The notes under the pieces were generated by a model. The model made no database searches. It was not told where the DNA came from and saw only the letters and a list, made by a program, of their open reading frames with translations. From NCBI GenBank assembly GCA_965240325.2, contig OZ251231.1, forward strand, positions 682,001-746,000: DNA of 64,000 nt, read 5' to 3'. Below are positions 1-9,901 of the stretch, piece by piece (the first letter of the stretch is position 1; every line of letters starts with the position of its first letter). The stretch comes from Rebecca billardiae RCC1528. Taxonomy: Eukaryota; Haptophyta. Made by a program: the position numbers and the translations under genes.

Positions 1-1
1 G

Positions 2-334
2 GCTGGGCACTCCTGCAGCGCCGTGCTGGGCGCGGATGGCAGCGTGCACACGTTCGGCGAGAACCACGGGGGCGAGCTGGGTCATGGGCACACGATGGGG
101 CTCGCGGCGCCGGAGCGCGTGCTGAGCCTGGCCCACGAGCGCGTCGTGTGTTGCTCGCTCGGTCGGTCGCACGCGCTGTTTGTGACGGTGGACGGCGGCG
201 TGCACTCGTGCGGTAAGCAGTCGGGTGCGCTCGGGCACGGCGTGAGCGCGGCCGTGGCGACACAGGATGTGAATCGCCCATCGAGCATTGCTCAGCTGCG
301 GTGCGCGAGACGATGCACGGAAAGGAGTGACTAG
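2..334 (+). CDS. RCC1-repeat protein, 3' end only (cut by window edge)
   Basis: The frame is open from the first bases of the window to a TAG at 332-334, so the N-terminus lies outside. The visible part carries at least two RCC1-type beta-propeller repeats. The first begins AGHSCSAVLGADGSV and continues through TFGENHGGELGHGH; the second has HALFVTVDGGVHSCG and ends in GALGHG. These match the RCC1 pattern (AGxxHS.AL..dG.vysWG.N..GQLGhG). RCC1 repeats act as exchange-factor or protein-binding propellers in many unrelated proteins, so no specific role can be assigned. The tail after GALGHG is not RCC1-like. A GTGCGC donor-like site near 301 could mean that this is an exon running into a short intron rather than the true C-terminus. 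The domain call is sure; the 3' end is not. Confidence 0.75.
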   Translation, partial: AGHSCSAVLGADGSVHTFGENHGGELGHGHTMGLAAPERVLSLAHERVVCCSLGRSHALFVTVDGGVHSCGKQSGALGHGVSAAVATQDVNRPSSIAQLRCARRCTERSD

Positions 335-491
335 ACAAGGGCGCCGTATTCATCGTCGTGTCGCGCTATATGATGCGCGCATGTATCTCGTCTCTCTCTC
401 TCTCTCTCTCTCTCTACTTCTAAAGACGACGATGATGATATGTTACCCGGACTGCGCTGGCGAGCTCCGAGGCTCGACTCAGTCGCAGTCG
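335..491. repeat. Short intergenic spacer with a (TC)n microsatellite
   Basis: This is the convergent spacer between the RCC1-repeat gene and the minus-strand IQ-motif gene. A pure TC dinucleotide run occupies about 391-415. No other feature is seen. Confidence 0.6.
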
Positions 492-2633
492 TCACGCCTC
501 GTACGCCGACGACGCTGCCGCAGAGCCTGATGACTCGTAGCCGCCACCATAGTCTTTGAGGTCGTCGCCGAGGTGGTTGTGCTCGCGATGCGGCATGCTG
601 GGGGCGCCACGCTCGGGAGACTCGTCCGGCCGGCCGCCCCTGGCGGACAGATGCCCTCGAAGCCGCGTCTCAGTGCTGCTGCGCTCGCCAAGCCCGGCCG
701 CGCCCAGGCGGTCGGAGCCCGAGCGGTCGGCATCCGCTCGGCCCGCCGTGCCGTCCACAGCCGTCTGTGCCGGCCCGGCGCCGGACTCCATGGAGGAGGA
801 GAGCGACACGCCGAGCGCGAGGAGCCGCTGGCTGAGCTCGGGCGAGAACGGGACCACGTCCGGTGTGCCCTTCGTGCGCGCACGTGGCGCGCGCACGCTG
901 CCCGCCCGCCAGTGCGCGTCTTCCGCCCTTCCGCTCGAGCGGTCCGGACGCACGTCGAGCTGCGCGCCGGCAGCCGGCTCGGGATCGGAGTAATCGGAGT
1001 AGCCCTGCGGCGAGCGCCAGCCGTGCGCAACGAGCTCGGTCGTGGCCTCGCCCTCGTCGACGATCGCGGCGTCGAGACCCACCGCGAAGCGCGTCACGCT
1101 ATGCGCACGCCCGTGCGGCGAGCCCGCGCGGCGCGCGGGCGACGCGCGGCGCCGCGGCCGCGCGAGCGCTGCGCCGTCCAGCGCACCTGCGCCGGCGACG
1201 CTCAGCAGAAGGGAGTCGGCAGACCTGGTGAGATCGGGCTCGAAGGTGCACTCGGCGAGCTCGGCCTGTGCCGCCTCGCGCTGCGCGCGCGCGCGCTTCT
1301 CCTCGAGGCGCTGCTGCCGCATCTCCGCCGCCTCGAAGAGCCGCTCGTACACACTGCCGCCGTCGCCGCCGCCGCCGCCGCCGCCGCGGCCGCCGCGGCT
1401 GCGCGTCGGGCTGCTGCTGCCACGCCCGGCGCGCCACAGTGTGCTGGTCGCCGTGTCGGCGCGCTCGTGCCCAGCGCCGGATGCGCGCGAGTGGGTGTAT
1501 CCCGAGGGCGACGGGGACGGCGCGCGCTCGCCCGCGCGAGAGCTCGGCGCCGGGGACCTCGGCGCCGGCACCTCGCGCGAGGCAGCGCTGCCCGGCCGCG
1601 GCCGCGGGGGCTCGGAGCGCGGGGCGTCCGCGCGCAGGGTCCGGCGCCAGGCGACGGTGGTCAGCGGCGGCGGCGGCGGCGAGGACGGCATGCGCAGAGG
1701 CGAGGTGGCGCGCAGCGGGCGGCGCGGCGAGGAGCGCGCGCGGAGCATCGCCTCCCGCTGCGCCTCCGCCGCCGCCTGCGCCTCCTTCCGCGCGCGCGCC
1801 GCCGCAACCGCCGCCTCTCGCGCGGCGGCGCGCGCCGCGAGCGCGTCCGCTCGCCTCCGCTCGCGTTCGCGCGCCTCGCGGAGGAGCAGGCGGTGCTCGC
1901 GCGTGGCCGGTGGCCACCTGCGCCGCGCGGCGCGCTGGAGGGTGCGCGCGGCGGTGTGCACCGCGCGCATCTCGCGCCGCAGCGCGTACCCGCGCCACGC
2001 CGCCTGGATGCGCACGGCGCGCGGCGCCAGCCGAGGCGCGTGCCGGCTGATGCGCTCGAGAGCGCGCTGCAGCTGCGACGCGGCCTCCTGCCGTCGCGCG
2101 AGCGAGCGCATCTCGGCGTCGGCGCGGACACGCTCAGCGTACGTGCCACGCTCGAACGAGGCGCTACGCGAGGGCGAGGGCGGGCCCTGTTGCCGCCCGT
2201 TCAGCCACGGCGAGCCCGCGCGCGCACGCGCGGTCAGCGCGGGCGCGCGGTGCGCATCTCGGAACAGCCGCTCGTGAATCGAGCCCTCGGCGGCGTCGGA
2301 GGTGGGCTTCGACGCGACGGCGTGCGGGGCGGGGCGTGCGGGCGAGAATGCTCGGTAGTATGCTGACGGCGGCCGTGCGGCGTGCTCGCGGTGCAGCCGC
2401 TCGTGGATCGGGAGGCCATCGTCCGCAGCCGCGCCGTTCGCCCGAAGCGGCACCGCCGACCGCCCCGCGCGCGCAGGCGACGAGGCACGGCCAGCCGATG
2501 ACGGGCGGCGGGCCGGGAGCCTGCCGGTGGGCCGATTCGCCCACCACGACTCAGCCTCGGCACCCGCCTCCATCTGGACGTGTTCGAGGTAGGCAGCGTG
2601 CAGGGTCGCGCCAGCCGTCGAGCTGGGCGACAT
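492..2633 (-). CDS. IQ-motif, arginine/alanine-rich protein with repeated ERL motifs, probably cytoskeletal or flagellar
   Basis: A 713-residue single-exon protein. I start it at the ATG at 2633 rather than the GTG two codons upstream. It holds one clear IQ calmodulin-binding motif (IQAAWRGYALRREM, around residue 215). A short charged motif recurs four times: IHERLHREHA, IHERLFRDAH, YAERVRADAEM and YERLFEAAEMRQQRLEEKR. The last copy is followed by CTFEPDLTRS, a combination common in coiled-coil proteins of protist flagella, basal bodies and cortical cytoskeleton. The middle is a long Arg/Ala helical stretch; the remainder is Ser/Pro/Gly-rich low complexity with a poly-Gly run. A cytoskeletal or ciliary role is inferred from motif style only. 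The antisense strand is also open for long stretches, as expected at this GC content, but shows no recognisable domain. Confidence 0.7.
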   Translation of the reverse strand: MSPSSTAGATLHAAYLEHVQMEAGAEAESWWANRPTGRLPARRPSSAGRASSPARAGRSAVPLRANGAAADDGLPIHERLHREHAARPPSAYYRAFSPARPAPHAVASKPTSDAAEGSIHERLFRDAHRAPALTARARAGSPWLNGRQQGPPSPSRSASFERGTYAERVRADAEMRSLARRQEAASQLQRALERISRHAPRLAPRAVRIQAAWRGYALRREMRAVHTAARTLQRAARRRWPPATREHRLLLREARERERRRADALAARAAAREAAVAAARARKEAQAAAEAQREAMLRARSSPRRPLRATSPLRMPSSPPPPPLTTVAWRRTLRADAPRSEPPRPRPGSAASREVPAPRSPAPSSRAGERAPSPSPSGYTHSRASGAGHERADTATSTLWRAGRGSSSPTRSRGGRGGGGGGGDGGSVYERLFEAAEMRQQRLEEKRARAQREAAQAELAECTFEPDLTRSADSLLLSVAGAGALDGAALARPRRRASPARRAGSPHGRAHSVTRFAVGLDAAIVDEGEATTELVAHGWRSPQGYSDYSDPEPAAGAQLDVRPDRSSGRAEDAHWRAGSVRAPRARTKGTPDVVPFSPELSQRLLALGVSLSSSMESGAGPAQTAVDGTAGRADADRSGSDRLGAAGLGERSSTETRLRGHLSARGGRPDESPERGAPSMPHREHNHLGDDLKDYGGGYESSGSAAASSAYEA

Positions 2634-2736
2634 CCTCACCGGTTGCGTTTGGGGCAGGCGAAAAGCGGCCCAAAAGTTTGGGCCACGATATTCGTCAAAC
2701 TGTGGCTGATTGGGATGAGCAAGAGCAGAGGCAGCA
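2634..2736. promoter_or_regulatory. Presumed bidirectional promoter spacer
   Basis: Only 103 bp separate the start codons of the minus-strand IQ-motif gene (2633) and the plus-strand glycosyltransferase (2737), so both promoters and 5' leaders must share or overlap this DNA. It is less GC-rich than the flanking coding sequence. No TATA box or initiator is convincing. Regulatory status is inferred from geometry alone. Confidence 0.35.
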
Positions 2737-4716
2737 ATGGCGGCGCTGTGCGTGCATGTGATCTTCGTGCTCCTCGCCCAGCTCGAGCAGGGCCCGCCCC
2801 CACGCGGCAGGCGGCTCTGCAGCGTGGGTCATCTGCCACCGCGCTTCACGCCCGAGCCCGTCGAGGCGCCGGGCGCGCTCGATCGCATCGTGCGCGCGCG
2901 CTCGTTCGAACGCGAGCTCGTTCTGCTCGGCACGGATGGCCACTACGTGCACACGGCGGCGGACACGCTGCGCAACCTGCACGCCGTCGGCGTGGCGCAC
3001 GTGATGACGATCGTCCTCCAGCGCAGCTTGTGCGACGAGCTCGTCGCGCTCTTCGCGCCCGCGGGCTGTGCGTGGTCGACACTGTTCGCCTCGGGCGGTT
3101 CGGGTCATTCTACCTCCGGCCAGCTGCTCGGCAAGGGCTCGGGCGTGGCGCGGCGGCACTACCTGCTGCACTTTGCGCTGGAGGCGCGGCTGAACGTGCT
3201 GCAGCTTGATCTCGACACCGTCTTCTTCGACAACCCGTACGTCGCCCTCCACGCGATCATCCCGCCCGGTGGCGGCGGGCTCGCCTGCCACCCGACCTCG
3301 CAGTCCATAGCCAACGGCGGCTTGCTCTATCTCGCAGGGGCGAGCGAGCGCCCGCTGCTCGCGCGGATGATGCGCGAGTACCTAGCTCGGCTCCGCCGTG
3401 CGCTCGATGACCCGATCGCCGAGGCCGGCCGCGTGCTCAGCGTGCTCGGCGAGATGCACCTCGCGGCGGACGTGCTGCGCGCCGCGCCCAACGGCACCGC
3501 TGCCGTTGGTGGCGGCGGCGGCGCTGACGCTGCTAGCGGCGGCGCGGGCGGGGCGGTGATGTTCTCGGCGGAGGAGCGTGAGTTCATCTCGCGCACGATC
3601 GGCGAGTCGATCGGCAACGAGCAGAACACCGCGCACGAGACCATCGTCTCCGCGATCGTGGGCGACTACGGGCGCGGACTCGCACCCAAGTCGCTGCGCG
3701 CCGCATCGATCGCTGTGGCGACGATTGTCAAGGAGGGTAGGCGCAGCAGGGGCAGGGGCGGCAAGGGGATGGGCGAGGCGCGGATCAAGGCGCTACTCGC
3801 GGAGAGCGAGCGCCTGATCCAGCGCTCCGACGCCGTGCAAAGGCGCTGCTCCGCCGCCCTCCGCAAGCGCCACCAGCCGTACGCGCCCGCCGCTCTGGAC
3901 GGCTACCGCCAGCTGGCGTGCGGCGCCCACGGTCTGCGCGAGGAGCTGCTGCGCCGCCGCGACAGGACGGGGTCGTGGTGGGCGCTCGCGCGGCCGGCGG
4001 ACGAGCGCGGCCCGCCGTGCGACCACGGGTGCGGCGTCATCGCGCTGCTGCCGCGCTGGACCTACACGATGAATAACGAGCTGATCGTGGAGCTCAAGAT
4101 GTGCGCACACGTGAACTGCGGCAGGCGCCGCGCGCCCGCGAACGGCAGGCTGCCAGACCGGCGCCGGCTGCTCGCGAAAGGGAGCGGCGATGGCGCGGCC
4201 TGGTGGCCGCTCGTCGCAGCGCACCACCTGGACAAGGACGAGCACCGGCTGCTCCAGGCGCGCGTGCTCGCGCAGCTCCTCCCGCTGCAGTCGCCCGCCG
4301 ACGAGCTGGCCGCTGCGCCGGTGGCCATCGAGCGCGCGCCCGCGCACGTCCGCGCCCGCTTGCACGGCATCAAGAGCGTGAAAGTGCCGCCCGGGCGGCG
4401 GCCGGCGTGGTCGGTGGCCTTCGACGTGTGCGCGAAGCTGCGCGCCCGCGGGTTCAACGGCACGTACCCTGAGAGCGGCGGCCGGCTCGCCAACTACTCG
4501 CCCGGGTTTGTGAAGGACCATCGTGAGAAGTGGGCGGTGCTGTGCGACTCGGGGCCTGCGGCCACAGCGATGGACGACGCCGCGGCCCGTGGCGACGCCA
4601 CCCCGGTGCGCCGCTCGTATGCGCGGATGCGCGTGACGGCAGGCGAGTCGCGTTGGCTGTCGTGCCTGCCGCGCAGGGTCTGCGAGCTCAGGGGTGGACC
4701 CCGTCGGGAGCTATAG
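2737..4716 (+). CDS. GT77-like nucleotide-diphospho-sugar transferase, secretory pathway
   Basis: A 659-residue protein starting at the first in-frame ATG. The N-terminus (MAALCVHVIFVLLAQLE) is a short signal peptide or signal anchor. Residues about 50-230 resemble the nucleotide-diphospho-sugar transferase domain of GT77 enzymes. RNLHAVGVAHVMTIVL is the first beta-alpha unit, and LQLDLDTVFFDNPY contains the DxD motif that binds the metal and sugar nucleotide. SIANGGLLYLAG corresponds to the N-G-G loop after the DxD. Plant GT77 members transfer xylose, arabinose or galactose to wall glycans in the Golgi; donor and acceptor here cannot be predicted. The C-terminal 400 residues are divergent and carry a Gly/Ala-rich insert near residue 260. 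The gene is divergent from the IQ-motif gene. Confidence 0.75.
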   Translation: MAALCVHVIFVLLAQLEQGPPPRGRRLCSVGHLPPRFTPEPVEAPGALDRIVRARSFERELVLLGTDGHYVHTAADTLRNLHAVGVAHVMTIVLQRSLCDELVALFAPAGCAWSTLFASGGSGHSTSGQLLGKGSGVARRHYLLHFALEARLNVLQLDLDTVFFDNPYVALHAIIPPGGGGLACHPTSQSIANGGLLYLAGASERPLLARMMREYLARLRRALDDPIAEAGRVLSVLGEMHLAADVLRAAPNGTAAVGGGGGADAASGGAGGAVMFSAEEREFISRTIGESIGNEQNTAHETIVSAIVGDYGRGLAPKSLRAASIAVATIVKEGRRSRGRGGKGMGEARIKALLAESERLIQRSDAVQRRCSAALRKRHQPYAPAALDGYRQLACGAHGLREELLRRRDRTGSWWALARPADERGPPCDHGCGVIALLPRWTYTMNNELIVELKMCAHVNCGRRRAPANGRLPDRRRLLAKGSGDGAAWWPLVAAHHLDKDEHRLLQARVLAQLLPLQSPADELAAAPVAIERAPAHVRARLHGIKSVKVPPGRRPAWSVAFDVCAKLRARGFNGTYPESGGRLANYSPGFVKDHREKWAVLCDSGPAATAMDDAAARGDATPVRRSYARMRVTAGESRWLSCLPRRVCELRGGPRREL

Positions 4717-4853
4717 GCTGACTGCGCTGACGACGCGGACAACTTCAGTCGTCTTCAGACGACTGTACGCCACCAGGACTAGATACTAGATATAGTACAT
4801 AGTATATAGCTAACGCGACCAGGACTATAGCTAGGTACTAGATATAGCATACA

Positions 4854-4919
4854 TGTATATATATATATATATCGAGCCAATATATATATTATCGTGCAGC
4901 TAATAATAGCAACCAGCAG

Positions 4920-4953
<34 letters not shown>

Positions 4954-4970
4954 ATATATATATATATAAC
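4854..4970. repeat. (TA)n microsatellite tract
   Basis: Two long TA runs (about 4854-4871 and 4920-4969) are separated by mixed AT-rich sequence. They lie in noncoding DNA between two genes. Confidence 0.8.
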
Positions 4971-5268
4971 TCATAACTACTAAGTAGTATAACAAGCAGT
5001 CACAAGTAGCTCAGATACATACTACAACTACTACGACAGCTACAGCAGAATCTAGCTAGCAGATGTCATCGGCGTATATAGTGGCGGCTCCTCATCATCT
5101 AGACCAGTCATAGCCTGAGACCTAGTCCGACCTGTGACGGTCTCAGCATACTCTGCAACTTGCTGAACCTGAGGCTGATGCTGCGCTGCCCTGCTGGTGG
5201 CTTAACGGCTGGCTGGTGCGGGTGGACCGGGCGGGAATGAAGCTGGCTAGACGAGTCTGGTCCTCGTT

Positions 5269-5678
5269 ATTCGGGCACAGACTCATCATCATTCATCATC
5301 TGGCCGGCTGCGTGGGGCCAGGCCCAGGGGCAGCGCGGTACACTTCATTTAGCTAGTCACTGTCAGCGGGCACTGCTGCGCGCGGCGGCAGACGCCGCCC
5401 CGATCTCGCCTGCCTGAGCTGTGTGCGTCTCTTATTCTTAGTAACTGTAGTACTACATAGCATTACTAATTGAACTATTCGGGCACAGACTCATCATCAT
5501 TCATCATCTGGCCGGCTGCGTGGGGCCAGGCCCAGGGACAGCGCGGTGCACTTCATTTAGCTAGTCACTGTCTGCTGCGCGCGGCGGCAGACGCCGCCCC
5601 GATCTCGCGCCTGCCTGAGCTGTGTGCGTCTCTTGTTCTTAGTAACTGTAGTACTACATAGCATTACTAATTGAACTA
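5269..5678 (+). repeat. Tandem duplication of a ~205-bp noncoding unit
   Basis: Unit 1 (5269-5476) and unit 2 (5477-5678) are direct copies beginning ATTCGGGCACAGACTCATC and ending at the same CATTACTAATTGAACTA words. They differ by small indels, for example a short segment missing after CACTGTC in unit 2. Each unit contains one copy of a dispersed motif with core GTGTGCGTCTCTTATTC (5403-5449 and 5602-5650) that recurs elsewhere in the window. No coding function is apparent. Confidence 0.85.
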
Positions 5679-6003
5679 TGTCCCGCCGGCAGTCAGCCTC
5701 GTCCTGATGCAGGTCTGCAGCCGTCTGCTGCGGGAGCCCTGCCCATCACGCCCACTCCGGGCCGCTCCGCGCCGCCCCGTCACGGACACGGATCGCAGCA
5801 CGGGACGACAACGACTTGTACCGCGTACTAGCAGCTTCCGGTCGTACTAGTATGACGCATCACGCAATGTGAGCTGCACCGTCGACCGCTGCTACGTGCC
5901 GCACTCCGTCATCCATTTCATATATGCCGCGCATCATCCCGGTTATGTCGAGCCGCACGGATGACTGGCGGACGAGTGCTGCTGACGATGCTGGTTTAAG
6001 GCA

Positions 6004-7969
6004 TCATCGTGGCGCGCCGTCACAGGCCATCGCCACCTGCACGCGAAACTTCAAGTTGCCGGCGGGTGACGCTGCGGCAAGGCGCTTACCTGCGGCTGCG
6101 TCGTGAGCGTCATCAGCAGCAGAATTGTTGTATGCCGCTGCTGCTGGCCCCTCCGCATGATTCGTACCATCACCCGCCGTCGGAAGCATCAAGTGCTGCC
6201 GCGCGTTGAGCTCAGCAGGCAGCTTGCGCAGCACCTTGGACATCAGCTTCAGACACGAAATCCCGCGCCAATGCTTCACGCGGCCGGAGTACACAGTGGT
6301 GCCGACGACGTTGCGATCGGCAGCATCATCGTCAATCTTGTCACCGCGTCCGCTCCTGCGAGCGCTGGCGGTGCTGTTGGGGCCAGCTCGCGGGTGCATC
6401 GCGAAACTTTCGACTGCCTTCAGCATCTGCGCAGCGACCCACCGTCGCGCGGGCTCGGATGGCGGCGACGTAATCACAACGCCACCGTAAACGTTGGCCA
6501 GGCGCGCACGCGCGAGCTGCTGCACCGCACCAGCCGTGCACGCACCAGACCGGCTCACGTTGGTCGCGCAGAACTGCGCATACCAGTCGAACGCGCCGCG
6601 CTTGGCCCTGCAGTGCATCTCAGTGCCGGTCTTGTCCTTGGCGTGGACTCCGCCGGCGCCGCCGCACTGTGTGAACCACGGTGGCGTGGCGATGTACTCG
6701 CGCCACGACGACGACCGCTGGCGCACGGCCAGCGCATCCTGGCGACTGGCAGTCGTCATCTCCGAAGGCGCTGCGTGTTCGTCGGCCAGCTGCTCGAGCA
6801 CAACAGTGCCGGCTTGCGCGCTGTGCGGCGGCCAAAAGAGCATGGAGTTGATGATGCAGTAGTCCGAGATGAAGACTTGCGAGTCGAGCGGTCTGTGTGA
6901 TTTCGCCTCCTCCCACCAGTAGGCGTTGACCCAGTGTGATTCCGCACAGGCCGAGGGCCACATGGCGGCGGGCGTACGGCACGCGCGATCGACGCGCACC
7001 TGCATGCCACCAGGCGCCGAAGCGTTGGGCACCACGGGCCATCGCACGTGCACGAGCTCGCGAGCCGCGTGCGGGGACAGCACGTAGGCGGTCGCAGAGA
7101 CTGCGCAAGCATGCGCGGAGGGCACGCGGGCACGACCGCAGAACGTGAGCGCACGTGCCAGCACAGGTGACAGGCCACAGGGGCGGAGGCGCGGACGTCC
7201 AGTCTGCCTAACTGTCGGCAACTGCCGGCACCGTCATGGTATCGTAAGAGCGCGCGCTGTCTCACGTACATGGCAGTGGGCTGAGGCCGCATGGTTCTCC
7301 GCCTCGTCCACGGGCGAAAAGGTGCACCTTGTCCAGCACGTGCGGTCGGCCAAGCCGCGCCCAGAGCCGCATGAGCGCCGCCCAGTGCTCCGCCTGCGAG
7401 ACCTTGGTCTCGAGCTGCACGATCGACCAATGCTCGGGCTCGAGCGAGCCAACGAGAGCCCGTATCGAGCTGCCGTGTGCACCGTGCACCTCGCCGGGCG
7501 CATTTGCCGGGTCGTTGGCCGCCAGCACGCCCTGGTAGCCGACCAGTGGCGTGAAGGCTACATCGTCTTCCAGAATCAGGTACGCCGGCGCGCTCGGCTC
7601 GGTGGCGAGCGCAGTCCAAGCAGCCCTGAGATGCGACAGCGTGATGGCGTCCTCGACGGTCGGCGCGTGGCCATCAGCCCAGTAAGCGCCACGCGCAATG
7701 CGTGCCACATCCGAGACGAGCACGCCCGGCACGCGGGTCGCGCACACGCCCGGTGCCAGCAGGGCAGGCAGGCGCGCCTGCATCTTGCGACGCCTACGAC
7801 CAGCAGCATCCATGTTGATCCAGAACGTTGGCACGTCGATACACGTAAGACGTCGGGGCGCAGAGGTCGCTTCAGCGCGAAACTTCGGACCGCACACGCG
7901 GTCCGAGACGCGGTGCCGCCCCGAGACTCCGACGGCCACGATGGTCGCAAGGAGTGATGCCGCCACCAT
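6004..7969 (-). CDS. GT25-family glycosyltransferase, two exons, secretory pathway
   Basis: Exon 1 is 7969-7270 and exon 2 is 7100-6004. The intron 7269-7101 (169 bp) has a GTACGT donor and a TTGCGCAG acceptor. The join keeps frame and gives 598 residues. The chosen ATG (7969) opens a hydrophobic leader, MVAASLLATIVAVGVSG. Family-25 hallmarks follow: FWINMDAAGRRRRKM (about 49-63), ITLSHLRAAW (about 109-118), the acidic motif YLILEDDVAF (about 130-139), and across the splice ATAYVLSPHAAREL, the usual tyrosine-serine motif near the domain end. GT25 enzymes include bacterial lipopolysaccharide galactosyltransferases and collagen galactosyltransferases. Sugar and acceptor are unknown here. The last 330 residues, rich in Cys and Trp, match no domain I know. 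Without the splice the two halves look like separate genes; domain order across the junction supports one gene. Confidence 0.78.
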
Positions 7970-8224
7970 GGCGGACGACCGCACACATATTCTGAGTTAC
8001 AGTTTACTATGTTTTTACGTGCACACTTGGTTCTATTGATGAGTGTGGCGGTGTCTTGACTATTAGCACGTCCCTATTATAATAATCACGCCTCGACACA
8101 GATAGGACGACGCGGGTCTCCGGCTGATTCGTCGGCTGTATTCGGCCAGTGAGTAGATAGTGCTTTTTAAAAATCCCCTTTATAACGGGCTCCGGGTGAT
8201 CAGACTGGCGAGCCAAAGGAATCT
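7970..8224. other. Intergenic spacer upstream of the GT25 gene
   Basis: This is AT-richer noncoding DNA that presumably contains the GT25 promoter. It includes a short word (TACAGTTTACTA near 8000) shared with the dispersed motif described at 31432, and it ends with one copy of the second dispersed motif (8174-8210). No gene is seen. Confidence 0.45.
8174..8210 (+). repeat. Dispersed 37-bp motif B (TTTATAA core), copy 1
   Basis: Core words are CCCCTTTATAACGGGCTC followed by GGGTGATCAGACTGGCG. The same sequence occurs at 31389-31426, 45180-45217 and, inverted with one change, 58636-58673. This copy lies 14 bp outside the left arm of the 603-bp inverted repeat. It is possibly a transposable-element terminus. 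Confidence 0.75.
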
Positions 8225-9776
8225 CATGCTCGGAAGTCCCACAGCGGGACTTCTTCGAGCTTACAGGATCGCCAGTGAAGACCTCCCGCGCCCCTCGAGA
8301 TCATACGGAGTTGGCGGCGAGATCGCGCTCTTGCGGCGGGCGGCGGGCGGGAGCGCGCGCCGGCGCTCGCTCGCGCGCTCGCTGCCCGCAGCGCGCGCGT
8401 CAGGTCGTCGTGAGCGCTTGCGCGCCGGCGCTAGGGCGCGTGCCACCTGCGCACGCCGCTGGTTCGCGCCTGCGCGCTCTGCTCCGCCGCTGCGGCGCTT
8501 GCGAGCGCTCGCCGTGTCTTGCGCCGGCTCCCGGCCCGCCGCGTCGAAAGCCTGGTTGTGCGGCCAGCCAAGTGTGGCGTTTGCGGCTTGGCGCGCGAGC
8601 GCGCGACGCAGCGGATGGCGCGTGTGAGCCGTCCAGCCAGTGTCACTCGCCTCGTGCGCCGCGCGCCGACCGCGCGCCCCAGATTCGACGACGAGCGCTG
8701 CTCGGTCACGGTGAGACGGGAGTCGGCGCTCCGCATCGCAGAGCCGCGTGTGGTCGCGCAGAAGAGGCCGCGCGTGGCCGGCGCGGCCGCTTTGTGCCGT
8801 GGTCTAGGCTTCAATCGCGTCCGCAGTCGGTGAGAACGCATGCCTCGCCCACGAGGTCACTCATCTTCTGCCCGTACACAGCGCGTGACACGTGAGGTGG
8901 ATTCCAGAAGGTGTCTCGAGGTCACGCCGTCACCGATCGTAGCCACATAAGCCATTGCGTGGAAGAGCTGCGCTCACGGAGATCGTGCACGTGTCATCAG
9001 CGCGCTACCAGACCATAACCATCGAGTTCTTGAAGCCGTATACCAATGGAGTAGGATGGCTGGATGGGTTTGTTCGAGCCCACGGCTGGCGGCACGAGTG
9101 ATACGGCCCGGCACGCAGAGTCAGGTCAAGTCGCCCACTCGTGAGTGCGGCGTGACCGCTTGGGCAAGGCAAGCAACTGCGGACGCGATTGAAGCCTAGA
9201 CCACGGCACAAAGCGGCCGCGCCGGCCACGCGCGGCCTCTTCTGCGCGACCACACGCGGCTCTGCGATGCGGAGCGCCGACTCCCGTCTCACCGTGACCG
9301 AGCAGCGCTCGTCGTCGAATCTGGGGCGCGCGGTCGGCGCGCGGCGCACGAGGCGAGTGACGCTGGCTGGACGGCTCACACGCGCCATCCGCTGCGTCGC
9401 GCGCTCGCGCGCCAAGCCGCAAACGCCACACTTGGCTGGCCGCACAACCAGGCTTTCGACGCGGCGGGCCGGAACCGGCGCAAGACACGGCGAGCGCTCG
9501 CAAGCGCCGCAGCGGCGGAGCAGAGCGCGCAGGCGCGAACCAGCGGCGTGCGCAGGTGGCACGCGCCCTAGCGCCGGTGCGCAAGCGCTCACGACGACCT
9601 GACGCGCGCGCTGCGGGCAGCGAGCGCGCGAGCGAGCGCCGGCGCGCGCTCCCGCCCGCCGCCGCCGCAAGAGCGCGATCTCGCCGCCAACTCCGTATGA
9701 TCTCGAGGGGCGCGGGAGGTTTTCACTGGCGATCCTGTAAGCTCGGAGAAGTCCCGCTGTGGGACTTCCGAGCATG
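8225..9776. repeat. Long inverted repeat (foldback), 603-bp arms, 346-bp spacer
   Basis: The left arm (8225-8827) and right arm (9174-9776) are reverse complements at roughly 98% identity, with single-base indels (for example near 8335 and 8530) and a few substitutions. Both arms start at CATGCTCGGAAGTCCCACAG and end at TTCAATCGCGTCCGCAGT. The spacer (8828-9173) is unrelated to the arms. Frames inside the arms are Arg/Ala-rich with no recognisable domain and are broken by the indels, so I regard the element as noncoding. A transcript would form a very long hairpin. Confidence 0.85.
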
Positions 9777-9901
9777 AAATCAAGGGCTGGAGCCTGGACA
9801 GCTAGAGGTTTCGGCCGCATTCCTCCGAAGCGAAACCGGATGACGTCAGCCCCTGAGGCTGCTGAGAAGACTTTTCGAAGCCGCGGCGCGGTGAGCTGGC
9901 G

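Larger units (their letters stand above)
4717..6003. other. Intergenic, AT-rich, no gene recognised
   Basis: Base composition falls sharply after the GT77-like stop codon. The stretch holds TA-dinucleotide runs (about 4854-4970), many short TAGCTA/CTAGATA words and a 0.2-kb tandem duplication (5269-5678). No reading frame with protein-like composition was found. It separates two convergent glycosyltransferase genes and probably includes both 3' untranslated regions. Confidence 0.55.

Noticed and set aside
573-2366. 597-codon plus-strand frame opposite the IQ-motif gene
   Set aside because: An Arg/Ala/Gly composition artefact; the minus strand has an IQ motif and repeated ERL motifs.
6004-7221. 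Separate second gene on the minus strand starting near 7221
   Set aside because: The GT25 motif set is split across 7270 and 7100, and a good GTACGT...CAG intron restores frame, so the two parts are better read as one gene.
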